From Desulfurococcales archaeon (GTDB lineage Archaea > Thermoproteota > Thermoprotei_A > Sulfolobales > Desulfurococcaceae), in the NCBI GenBank assembly GCA_027064845.1, contig JAMOPC010000511.1, forward strand, positions 1-5,318: a stretch of DNA of 5,318 nt, read 5' to 3'. Under the pieces are notes generated by a model. It saw nothing but the letters and a program-made list of their open reading frames with translations, was not told the DNA's origin and did not search any database. Positions 1 through 5,318 of the stretch are shown in pieces (the first letter of the stretch is position 1; each line of letters begins with the position of its first letter). The translations under genes were made by a program, and so were the position numbers.

Positions 1-649
1 CTTTCCATATTGGTTTAACTATTGTGTTTATTTTATGGATTTTGCCCGATAATAATTTGTAGAGTAATATTAGTTTGTATAGTTCTTCATAGTCTCTTAA
101 GGAATCGCACTTGTATTGAATCGATATTGTTATTGTAGAATTGTTTCGTCTTAATCTTATTCTATCTTCATAGCATTTTGGTAAACGAAGGACTGTTTTG
201 AATGATGCATGTATATTTACTAGATTCTGTATGATATTTTTATAGATCTCTTTGATCTTTAGAAATGGTTTAATCCAATGATCGCTTCTTAGCTGATACC
301 CTAAAACCTCTACATTTTCACCTATAACTCTTGAAAAAGAAATATCGTGAACTCTTATCTTACTCATATCTATTCTGAACCTAGCCATGTTCTGCAAATC
401 GTATAGGTCAATATATTTCAAAGGATGATAAAGAGAATAAATGCTGAGAAAAGACACACCTACATCTACATTGTTTAAACTTGGACTAAAAACCCCGAAC
501 TCACAAATATTATCAAAGCAACCATTAAACCAAAAATCTAGAACCCATCTGAGTATACCATTAGCTTGAATACGTTGAACAGACTGGTTCGTTTCTAAAT
601 ATAAGATCACGATGTATAACAATACATGGTCCCATGAATATTCAATCAT
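1..649 (-). CDS. Unrecognised protein, C-terminus cut by window edge (possible RAMP-like)
   Basis: Reading the minus strand from ATG at 649 gives 216 uninterrupted codons to the left edge, so the C-terminus is missing. An in-frame TAA lies three codons upstream, so this ATG or a later codon is the start. No signal peptide is evident; residues 8-18 are hydrophobic but too short for a clear membrane segment. I do not recognise the family. A stretch around residues 30-53 (GILRWVLDFWFNG, then an EFGVF segment) weakly resembles the G-x-LRWWFR helix and following FG motif of Cmr1-like RAMP proteins, about as far from the N-terminus as in that family. The Arg/Trp pattern is incomplete, so this is only a hint. 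Later there is a basic patch (RIRLRR) before a beta-like stretch. The gene is divergent from the ATPase cassette and 94 bp away. The long open frame with consistent codon use supports a real gene; the function is unknown. Confidence 0.75.
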   Translation of the reverse strand, partial: MIEYSWDHVLLYIVILYLETNQSVQRIQANGILRWVLDFWFNGCFDNICEFGVFSPSLNNVDVGVSFLSIYSLYHPLKYIDLYDLQNMARFRIDMSKIRVHDISFSRVIGENVEVLGYQLRSDHWIKPFLKIKEIYKNIIQNLVNIHASFKTVLRLPKCYEDRIRLRRNNSTITISIQYKCDSLRDYEELYKLILLYKLLSGKIHKINTIVKPIWK

Positions 650-743
650 ATTGAATTATTCATAAATATCTTTAATAGATTTAATCATTATAGAATTATA
701 GATTGGACACACCTAAGTAAAAATGAAGCCTAGTGATGTTTAA
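650..743. promoter_or_regulatory. Divergent promoter region
   Basis: This AT-rich 94-bp gap separates two divergently starting genes, so it should hold both promoters. TATA-like stretches run along 663-700 (for example tttaatagattta at 671-683 and ttatagaattata at 688-700). An imperfect inverted repeat, arms 663-671 and 675-683, matches at 7 of 9 positions and is centred on 673, roughly where a TATA box for the minus-strand gene would lie. The plus-strand box would suit a start site near 715-725, giving a short leader for the ATPase. Exact boxes cannot be assigned from sequence alone. Confidence 0.4.
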
Positions 744-1835
744 ATGAGCAAGTTGTTAGTATCTATTAAAAACCTAGCTATTGTCAAAGAATTCAAAGGA
801 ACAATTGGACCAATAAATATATTTATCGGGCCCAATAATTCGGGAAAATCCCTCCTTTCAAAAACTATTATTCATTACCTAAGCGGTGGTACCTGGTTTT
901 CGGAATTAATCAATGAGATTAGGAATGAGTATCCATTCAAATTCAGTATTAACCCAGACCCATTTAAAACAGGGGAGTACAAGATATATTATTTACCAGA
1001 TCTACGTATAGTGATTAAGCTTTTTCATGGATTTAATATTGAATTAGAGGATATGATGGAATTTCTTGAAGAAAATCTGCGAAACACAGAGTATGATTTT
1101 GTCTTAGATTATGTAAGAGAGAAAATAAGTAAGATGAAAAGATATTTATGGTTCAGTGTGTTTGAAGACTATGCACAAGCAAAAAAGTCTATGATGCTAG
1201 ATATTGCTTCCGAACTCTACCAGATCTGGAACAATAATGTAAATAATACATACAATCTACTCTTACAGGATAAAGATCGTTATTTTCTGTCGAAGGAGAT
1301 GCTACAACCTTTACGAGTAGATATAGTTGACAAAAAATTATACGTATATGATAGTATTCAGAATAAGGAAATAAGTAGTCTAAAACCAGAAGCTTTATCG
1401 GGAGGCGTAGCAGCGTATTTTATCATAAACTGGTTGATAACAGTTCTTAGCTCATTAGATAAAAGAATAGCCGTATTCATAGAAGAACCAGAAAACCAGT
1501 CCCATCCAATGCTTCAAATAATGATGACTGAATTCATATATGAGGCTACAAAATTCGTGATAAACAAAACAAATAAAACAATCTACATATTTATAACTAC
1601 TCATTCAGATTTCATTATAAGATCAATACAAAATCTATATATTAAAGACCTAGAAAAAGATGAAAAAGGCATCCTCAAAGACTTTGTTACAATATATTAT
1701 CCTCTCTATGATAATAATTTAAGAGGATACAGATTCATTAAAGCAGATCCAACAAAACCACAAAGAGGCCTTGTAGATTCAGAAATGCTCGTATGGTTAA
1801 AGTCTCCAATAATGGAAGTAGATGAAATAAAATAA
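744..1835 (+). CDS. AAA_15/AAA_21 (OLD-like, ABC-type) ATPase
   Basis: This 363-residue protein has the full ABC-type/SMC-like ATPase motif set. The Walker A P-loop is GPNNSGKS at residues 29-36, an ABC-signature-like LSGG lies at 218-221, Walker B is IAVFIEEPE at 242-250 (with the family's usual EE), and the switch His is in TTHS at 285-288. The middle (about 60-200) is largely helical and charged, as in the insertion that separates the two ATPase halves in overcoming-lysogenization-defect (OLD) and AAA_15 proteins. Only about 75 residues follow the switch His, with no TOPRIM motifs, so this is the ATPase module without the nuclease of OLD proteins. Such ATPases typically act in the cytoplasm with a separate partner, in defence or DNA-damage systems. 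The start is fixed by a TAA directly before ATG 744; a weak SD-like GTGAT sits at 733-737. The next gene follows after 24 bp, in the same frame, and is the obvious partner. A link to the csm operon is inferred only from position. Confidence 0.9.
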   Translation: MSKLLVSIKNLAIVKEFKGTIGPINIFIGPNNSGKSLLSKTIIHYLSGGTWFSELINEIRNEYPFKFSINPDPFKTGEYKIYYLPDLRIVIKLFHGFNIELEDMMEFLEENLRNTEYDFVLDYVREKISKMKRYLWFSVFEDYAQAKKSMMLDIASELYQIWNNNVNNTYNLLLQDKDRYFLSKEMLQPLRVDIVDKKLYVYDSIQNKEISSLKPEALSGGVAAYFIINWLITVLSSLDKRIAVFIEEPENQSHPMLQIMMTEFIYEATKFVINKTNKTIYIFITTHSDFIIRSIQNLYIKDLEKDEKGILKDFVTIYYPLYDNNLRGYRFIKADPTKPQRGLVDSEMLVWLKSPIMEVDEIK

Positions 1836-1859
1836 TATAGCCTTAATGGTAGAAAAGTC

Positions 1860-2378
1860 ATGGCAACGAAATATAACCTTCTATTAGATCCATATTATAT
1901 TCATCACATAAATTCTAAAAAACCAATTTTCGAAGACAAAATTAGAAACTCTTTACAATTACATAGTTTCAGGATAAGTGATAAGAATATACTATTTCCT
2001 AAAAAACTATATAGATATATTTTAGAGAACAAGAGGGATATTATTAAGCGTAACAGAGAATTATATGGATGCTTTAAAAAAGCTGAAAGACTAAGCAAAT
2101 CAAACATTAACGTGATCTGCATTTCTAAAAACCCTAAACAAGTAAAAACAAATATTGTCAAAGGATTTCACCGTGATATATATAATTACTTTCTAGAATG
2201 CTTCGATAAAATACATAATTCTTATAAGCCAGTTGTTATCCTTAGAATCGGTGATCATTTAAAGAAGTACGAGGAAAAACTCATATTATTTTTTAAAGAA
2301 AGAGAATACGCTTGCTCAAAAATATCTATTCCTATATATGGTAAGAAACACGATTTCTTGGTTTGCTATAAGTCTTAA
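1860..2378 (+). CDS. Basic 172-residue protein of unknown function, likely ATPase partner
   Basis: I do not recognise this family. The product is Lys/Arg-rich, with no signal peptide or membrane segment. Its N-terminus runs as a short hydrophobic strand into Asp10 (LLLDPYY), a central basic helix spans about 47-75, a strand-like NINVICIS lies at 82-89, and a hydrophobic VVILRIGD ends at Asp132. The C-terminus (155-170) looks like two beta strands around a GKKHD turn. A strand-Asp at the start and a strand-GD near the end are loosely compatible with a PIN-like nuclease fold, but the usual acidic set is not clear. No HNH, TOPRIM DxD or HEPN RxxxxH motif is seen. It lies 24 bp after the ATPase stop, so it is probably cotranscribed and may be the effector or regulator of the pair. 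The start at ATG 1860 has only a weak GGTAG upstream; the sole in-frame stop before it is the ATPase TAA. Confidence 0.75.
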   Translation: MATKYNLLLDPYYIHHINSKKPIFEDKIRNSLQLHSFRISDKNILFPKKLYRYILENKRDIIKRNRELYGCFKKAERLSKSNINVICISKNPKQVKTNIVKGFHRDIYNYFLECFDKIHNSYKPVVILRIGDHLKKYEEKLILFFKEREYACSKISIPIYGKKHDFLVCYKS

Positions 2379-2383
2379 TAATT

Positions 2384-2409
2384 AAGATTTTTAACGTCTT
2401 TGATCTTTA
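2384..2409 (+). terminator. Possible T-rich archaeal terminator
   Basis: Just after the stop of the 172-residue gene there are several T-runs (atttttaa, gtctttgatcttt). Archaeal transcription commonly ends at T-rich tracts without a hairpin, and none is apparent here. The position, before a promoter-like region, fits termination of the ATPase cassette. In an AT-rich genome such tracts also occur by chance. Confidence 0.3.
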
Positions 2410-2427
2410 TGCGTAATATTTAACTTA

Positions 2428-2439
2428 TTTAGCGCTAAA
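2428..2439. promoter_or_regulatory. 12-bp perfect palindrome upstream of csm promoter
   Basis: TTTAGCGCTAAA is a perfect 12-bp palindrome directly beside the TATA-like box of csm2. Its GCGC centre stands out in a very AT-rich spacer. The position overlaps where the transcription factor B recognition element would be, so it could be an operator for a dimeric regulator. This is inference from symmetry and position. Confidence 0.35.
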
Positions 2440-2451
2440 AAATATTTATTA
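2438..2451 (+). promoter_or_regulatory. TATA-like box for the csm operon
   Basis: The A/T-only stretch aaaaatatttatta lies about 31-44 bp before the csm2 GTG. Archaeal TATA boxes sit about 25 bp before the transcription start, which would put that start near 2465-2475 and leave a leader of only about 7-17 nt. This agrees with the absence of a separate SD site before csm2. Box sequences in AT-rich archaeal DNA are weakly constrained, so the assignment is tentative. Confidence 0.45.
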
Positions 2452-2463
2452 GTATTAATACCA

Positions 2464-2481
2464 TCGAAATAGTCGAAATAG
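2464..2481. repeat. Tandem 9-mer (TCGAAATAG x2) abutting csm2 start
   Basis: Two perfect copies of TCGAAATAG lie head to tail, and the second copy ends on the base before the csm2 GTG. The final TAG of copy two is an in-frame stop, which fixes the csm2 start. The repeat covers the expected transcription start and leader, so it could influence initiation or translation. It may also be a simple slippage duplication. Confidence 0.6.
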
Positions 2482-2928
2482 GTGGCTGACTTGTCATATC
2501 TTGTAAGAATATATAATGACTTCTTGTATGGTAAGTATTCACGTGCACTAGAACAATTGCAGCAGATTAGAGTTTATGGAACAACTATGTCATCTTATAG
2601 GAAAATACATTCATTATTAACAGACGTAATAGAGAGAATATTATCAGTTATTTCGAGTAAAAGTCCCGAATCCATTGATCAAAAAGTTTTTCTTAACATT
2701 GTCGCGGAGTTAACTAAAATAGGATTACTAATACAGTATCAGAAGAAAAGAGGTCTCATCAATAGGGATTTAGCGGACGGCTTATATAGAGTAATAACGG
2801 AGCTGGTAAGAAGTATTGAGCATTATAGAGGTAAAGAAGACCTTGAAAAAATTCGTATCCAAACTGAGGCCCTTAAATTAATCATTGATGGAATTGTAGC
2901 TTTTCATTATGATAAGTTTAGAAAATAA
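2482..2928 (+). CDS. csm2: Type III-A CRISPR effector small subunit Csm2
   Basis: Csm2 (Cas11-type) is an all-helical small subunit that lines the belly of the Csm complex along the crRNA-target duplex, in several copies. The 148-residue length is normal for the family. Matching features are a TTMSSYRKIHSLL segment at residues 34-46, corresponding to the family's T-S-Q-x-R-K-x-Y helix, a middle helix with the YQKKRG segment (80-85), and a C-terminal helix ending LIIDGIVAFHYDKFRK (133-148), corresponding to the typical F-x-x-F-x-E-A-I-V-A-Y-H-K ending. No catalytic residues are expected. The GTG start is fixed by the TAG just before it. There is no separate SD, which fits a first gene with a short-leader or leaderless mRNA. 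csm3 follows after 14 bp. Identity is supported both by motifs and by position directly before csm3-csm4-csm5. Confidence 0.88.
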   Translation: MADLSYLVRIYNDFLYGKYSRALEQLQQIRVYGTTMSSYRKIHSLLTDVIERILSVISSKSPESIDQKVFLNIVAELTKIGLLIQYQKKRGLINRDLADGLYRVITELVRSIEHYRGKEDLEKIRIQTEALKLIIDGIVAFHYDKFRK

Positions 2929-2931
2929 TTA

Positions 2932-2936
2932 GGTGA
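2932..2936 (+). promoter_or_regulatory. SD site for csm3
   Basis: GGTGA lies 6 nt before GTG 2943 and matches the archaeal anti-SD. Its TGA is also an in-frame stop, so csm3 cannot start upstream. This supports the GTG start. Confidence 0.7.
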
Positions 2937-2942
2937 AACCAC

Positions 2943-3881
2943 GTGGCAACCCCAGATTCAACTCTTCCTATTATTGTTAGGAAGCTCCTAGGCATCCTAG
3001 TTATAAAGTACAAGCTATACAATAAGACAGGACTGCTCATACGTTCACCACTAGCAAAGGCCTCCATTGGCGGGACTGATACTGAGCCCATGATAACGAA
3101 AAAGAAATACTTATTGAAAACCAGTAATAATAAAATGGTAACTGAGATAATCGTCGATGTACCATATATTCCTGGTTCAAGCCTAAAGGGGAGAATGCGT
3201 TCCCTACTAGAGCAATATGAGGGATCCGAATTATACTTTGATGGGAAAATATACATGCATGTTAGAGACTTCTCACCCAACAAAAATGCTTGCAAAGATC
3301 CAGATCATGCCTTGGATAATTTATTTGGGTCACCATCAATACAGTTACAGAGAATACCACAGGATAAAGCCAATGAAATTGCTTCTAAAATTGCACCGAC
3401 AAGACTTATCGTTGAGGACATATATCCATCAACTGAATTCGTCTCAAAACTTTATAGCATGAAGGGTATAGTGAGCAAAGAGGACTTTCTTGAAGAAAAA
3501 TCAGAGAATAGAATTGATAGAATAACCAGTGCTGCTGATCCAAGGTTTATTGTTAGAGTGAGACCAGATATAGAATTTGAAGGAGAATTCAAGATACTTA
3601 TCTTTGACATAGATTTTGAAGAGAATGCTAAAAAGCTTAAAGAATACTTGGACCTATTATTCACTGGCATGAAGCTTGTAGAAGACACTTACCTAGGTGG
3701 AAGCGGTACACGTGGATATGGAAAAGTAGAGTTTAAAGATATTGAAATTATACTTAGACCTAATAGTTATTACCTAGGTATTGTTCCTGAAATTGAAATC
3801 GGTAAATTGCCTAATACAGCAACTTATAATGAGAAAAGAGGAGAATTATTTTCAAGAATAATCAGCAACCTATCAAAATAA
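2943..3881 (+). CDS. csm3: Type III-A backbone RAMP subunit Csm3 (Cas7), target-RNA endonuclease
   Basis: Csm3 forms the helical backbone of the Csm complex, binds the crRNA and cuts the bound target RNA every 6 nt. The 312-residue protein has GLLIRSP then SIGGTD at residues 30-46; the Asp of this motif (D46) corresponds to the catalytic Asp of Csm3 (D33 in Streptococcus thermophilus, D32 in Staphylococcus epidermidis), so slicing should be intact. Other family signatures are YIPGSSLKGRMRSLLE (75-90), LFGS (127-130), PTRLIVEDIYPS (152-163), EEKSENRIDRITSAADPR (184-201) and the glycine-rich LGGSGTRGYGKVEF (251-264). The segment before LFG holds H106, C117 and H122, perhaps a divergent version of the zinc site found there in some Csm3 proteins. 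It is longer than the roughly 215-260 residues common in bacteria, with a C-terminal extension of about 45 residues after the glycine loop. The GTG start has a good SD. Confidence 0.96.
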   Translation: MATPDSTLPIIVRKLLGILVIKYKLYNKTGLLIRSPLAKASIGGTDTEPMITKKKYLLKTSNNKMVTEIIVDVPYIPGSSLKGRMRSLLEQYEGSELYFDGKIYMHVRDFSPNKNACKDPDHALDNLFGSPSIQLQRIPQDKANEIASKIAPTRLIVEDIYPSTEFVSKLYSMKGIVSKEDFLEEKSENRIDRITSAADPRFIVRVRPDIEFEGEFKILIFDIDFEENAKKLKEYLDLLFTGMKLVEDTYLGGSGTRGYGKVEFKDIEIILRPNSYYLGIVPEIEIGKLPNTATYNEKRGELFSRIISNLSK

Positions 3882-3909
3882 CACCTCTATAACTACTCTT
3901 AAGGATTTT

Positions 3910-3916
3910 GGTGGAG
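3910..3916 (+). promoter_or_regulatory. Strong SD site for csm4
   Basis: GGTGGAG sits 6 nt before ATG 3923 in the 41-bp csm3-csm4 gap. A TAA immediately before the ATG fixes the start. This is the clearest ribosome binding site in the window and supports translation from within a polycistronic mRNA. Confidence 0.75.
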
Positions 3917-3922
3917 CAATAA

Positions 3923-5002
3923 ATGATAAATTGGTACAAACTAGAATTTACAACACCAGTTCATATAGGTGAGAGAGGAGTAGGCATTGAATCTGTTACT
4001 ACAAGATTACATTCAACGACTCTACATGCAGCAATAATGAATGCTCTTATAATGCTCGGCAAACTTGAGCCAAAATTGGATAACGAAACACTGATCAATG
4101 TAGCGTCGTCATTTAGAGTAACAACACCGTCCCCATACATATACTCAAAACACCCACTATATTGGATCAATGGATTACACGTATTTCTATCCCGTAATAT
4201 CACAAATAAAATAATCCATTATCCAAGGATCTATAATAGGATTATAAGAGCTCTAAAGAGAGTAAACTTAGCTACACCCTATTTCTTTAATGAAGAACTT
4301 AATAAATGCCAGATCACATGCGAAGATATGGATTCGTGTAACAATATTGAGATACAATGTGACAAGAGAACTTATGAAATAATAGAAACTGATAGATTAC
4401 ATGGAAACATAATAATTGAGAAAGGCGTCGTAGAAAAAACAATCTATATAGCTGAACAAATAATTCGGCCTAAAAACATCATTGATAGAGTTACTAATGC
4501 CTCCAACCCATACTATATAGGATTAATCCAATACTACAAGCCCCTCATCATGGGAGTCGAGATTGTTGATGAAAAATGTATCTCACTGAAAGATGTCGAA
4601 GACGCATTAAAACTAGTTGGCGAAATTGGGTTAGGTGGGAAGAGAACATATGGCTTTGGTGAGTTCAGATATAGTAAGGTAGACATGGCTATTGGTCATC
4701 GAAATAATTTTAGAACTGATAAGAAGACATTTGTAGTACAAGGTCTTTTTACACCAGGTCTAAAATATATGGCGGAAATACTAGAGAAATCCATCTATAC
4801 TATTAAAATACATGGCTCTAGGAGTGGTTTTACTGGTGCGATTAGAAAGCCGATCATTACATTATCCGAGGGAAGTATTATTGAATGTACAAATAATTGT
4901 AAGGGATTGATTGTAGTAGATGAAGATGGGTTCTTTTCGAAAATTGTTAGATCATTTGATCCCGTTAAAGTACCATTTAATATACATATAGGTGACTTCT
5001 AG
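3923..5002 (+). CDS. csm4: Type III-A RAMP subunit Csm4 (Cas5 group), 5'-handle cap
   Basis: Csm4 binds the crRNA 5' handle and joins the Csm3 backbone to Cas10. The 359-residue protein starts with a RAMP strand and the motif PVHIGERGVGIE (12-23), followed by LHSTTLHAAI (29-38), the counterpart of the family's HSDTLFSAL with Asp replaced by Thr. DRVTNASNPYYIG (188-200) matches the Csm4 segment around the beta-hairpin thumb, and IGLGGKRTYGFGEF (235-248) is the glycine-rich loop. The C-terminal RAMP fold ends with SRSGFTGAIRKP (299-310) and SEGSII (315-320), also typical of Csm4. Unusual are four cysteines in CX3CX5CX6C (129-146) in the central region, and a CX3C pair at 322-326. It is longer than the roughly 300 residues common in bacteria. 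No nuclease role is expected. The start is fixed by a TAA and strong SD; the last codons hold the csm5 SD. Confidence 0.93.
   Translation: MINWYKLEFTTPVHIGERGVGIESVTTRLHSTTLHAAIMNALIMLGKLEPKLDNETLINVASSFRVTTPSPYIYSKHPLYWINGLHVFLSRNITNKIIHYPRIYNRIIRALKRVNLATPYFFNEELNKCQITCEDMDSCNNIEIQCDKRTYEIIETDRLHGNIIIEKGVVEKTIYIAEQIIRPKNIIDRVTNASNPYYIGLIQYYKPLIMGVEIVDEKCISLKDVEDALKLVGEIGLGGKRTYGFGEFRYSKVDMAIGHRNNFRTDKKTFVVQGLFTPGLKYMAEILEKSIYTIKIHGSRSGFTGAIRKPIITLSEGSIIECTNNCKGLIVVDEDGFFSKIVRSFDPVKVPFNIHIGDF
4991..4995 (+). promoter_or_regulatory. SD site for csm5 inside csm4 end
   Basis: GGTGA lies in the last sense codons of csm4 and 8 nt before ATG 5004. It favours ATG 5004 over an alternative in-frame GTG at 4992, which would overlap the SD itself. 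An in-frame TAG at 4989-4991 rules out starts further upstream. Confidence 0.65.
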
Positions 5003-5003
5003 A

Positions 5004-5318
5004 ATGAAGAAACAAGCACATGTAATTAGGGAAAAATACAATGTGGAATTAGAAGTGATGACTGAAGTTCATGTTGGAAACAACAAGGAACTATTACTAG
5101 GACACGATGTAATTGTATTTGACGATAACGCATACGTTATAAGTATGGAGAAACTCTTCGAAAAAATACTGCGCCATACAAAAGGTTTATCGTATAGCAA
5201 GATCCTCAAATTGATCGATACAGAAGAAAATATTATTCAAAGGTTCCTTAAAGAATACATGATAAAACCAGAAGAGGTTTCCATGAAGATATTACCTATA
5301 CTGGATAAGAGAGCATTA
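5004..5318 (+). CDS. csm5: Type III-A RAMP subunit Csm5, N-terminal part (cut by window edge)
   Basis: An open frame of exactly 105 codons runs from ATG 5004, one base after the csm4 stop, to the right edge with no stop. The N-terminal VELEVMTEVHVGNNKELL (residues 14-31) corresponds to the Csm5 opening strand and L-x-T-x-T-P-x-H-I-G motif, here TEVHVG with Pro replaced by Glu. FDDNAYVISMEKLFEKIL (39-56) matches the usual segment in which a short beta hairpin leads into an I-D-x-x-K-L helix. Csm5 is a Cas7-group RAMP that caps the backbone at the crRNA 3' side and helps recruit nucleases for crRNA 3' trimming in studied bacterial systems. Only about the first quarter to third of the usual length is visible, so the glycine loop and C-terminal domain cannot be checked. 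Position directly after csm4 strongly supports the call. Confidence 0.88.
   Translation, partial: MKKQAHVIREKYNVELEVMTEVHVGNNKELLLGHDVIVFDDNAYVISMEKLFEKILRHTKGLSYSKILKLIDTEENIIQRFLKEYMIKPEEVSMKILPILDKRAL

Noticed and set aside
1..649. Minus-strand ORF as a HEPN nuclease (Csm6/Csx1)
   Set aside because: No RxxxxH motif was found in the visible 216 residues, though the missing C-terminus could still contain one.
1904..2161. 85-codon minus-strand ORF
   Set aside because: It lies wholly inside the 172-residue gene on the opposite strand. Its hydrophobic, Leu/Phe-rich product is typical of the reverse of Lys/Glu-rich coding sequence.
744..2378. ATPase pair as a Septu or PARIS system
   Set aside because: The partner has no HNH motif (PtuB) and no TOPRIM/DUF4435 motif (AriB) that I can see, so neither name is justified.
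2464..2481. Tandem 9-mer read as a CRISPR array remnant
   Set aside because: The units are 9 bp and directly adjacent, with no spacers. CRISPR repeats are longer and regularly spaced; no array is visible in the window.
2918..3295. 125-codon minus-strand ORF
   Set aside because: It is antisense to the N-terminal half of csm3, whose motifs are unmistakable; the product has no recognisable features.
3217..3462. 81-codon plus-strand ORF in another frame
   Set aside because: It is a shadow inside csm3 with no SD of its own and no recognisable product.
3452..3688. 78-codon minus-strand ORF
   Set aside because: Antisense shadow of csm3 with Ser/Leu-rich composition.
3881..3916. Hairpin hiding the csm4 SD (CACC at 3882-3885 with GGTG)
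   Set aside because: Only 4 bp can pair, with a loop of over 20 nt, which is too weak at any likely growth temperature.
3961..4203. 80-codon minus-strand ORF
   Set aside because: Antisense shadow of the N-terminal part of csm4.

Overview
The window is AT-rich, with Arg coded mostly by AGA/AGG, frequent ATA for Ile, GTG starts, GGTG-type Shine-Dalgarno sites and TATA-like promoters. Together with the gene content this suggests a thermophilic archaeon, most likely a crenarchaeon (Desulfurococcales- or Sulfolobales-like). The taxonomic call is inference; no marker gene is present.

Layout: (1) Positions 1-649, minus strand: the first 216 codons of an unrecognised gene that runs off the left edge. 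A short stretch of it weakly resembles the N-terminal part of Cmr1-like RAMP proteins. (2) 650-743: a divergent, AT-rich promoter region. (3) 744-2378, plus strand: a two-gene cassette made of an ABC-type/AAA_15-AAA_21 (OLD-like) ATPase without a fused nuclease, followed 24 bp later and in the same reading frame by a basic 172-residue protein of unknown function. (4) 2379-2481: an intergenic region with a T-rich possible terminator, two perfect palindromes flanking a TATA-like box, and a tandem 9-mer that abuts the next start codon. (5) 2482 to the right edge, plus strand: a tightly packed type III-A CRISPR-Cas (Csm) effector operon, csm2-csm3-csm4-csm5, with csm5 cut by the window edge.

Csm2 is the small subunit. 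Csm3 is the repeated backbone Cas7 subunit and carries the expected catalytic Asp, so the complex should slice target RNA. Csm4 is the Cas5-like cap that holds the crRNA 5' handle, and Csm5 caps the 3' side of the backbone. Cas10/Csm1, the large signalling and DNase subunit, is not in the window. The usual place for it, directly before csm2, is occupied by the ATPase cassette, and csm2 looks like the first gene of its own transcript. Cas10 must therefore lie beyond csm5 or elsewhere. No CRISPR array, cas6, Csm6/Csx1 nuclease, tRNA or rRNA is visible.

The least explained part is the ATPase plus 172-residue protein pair, with its divergent neighbour, inserted next to the csm operon. It is a candidate accessory or independent defence module.
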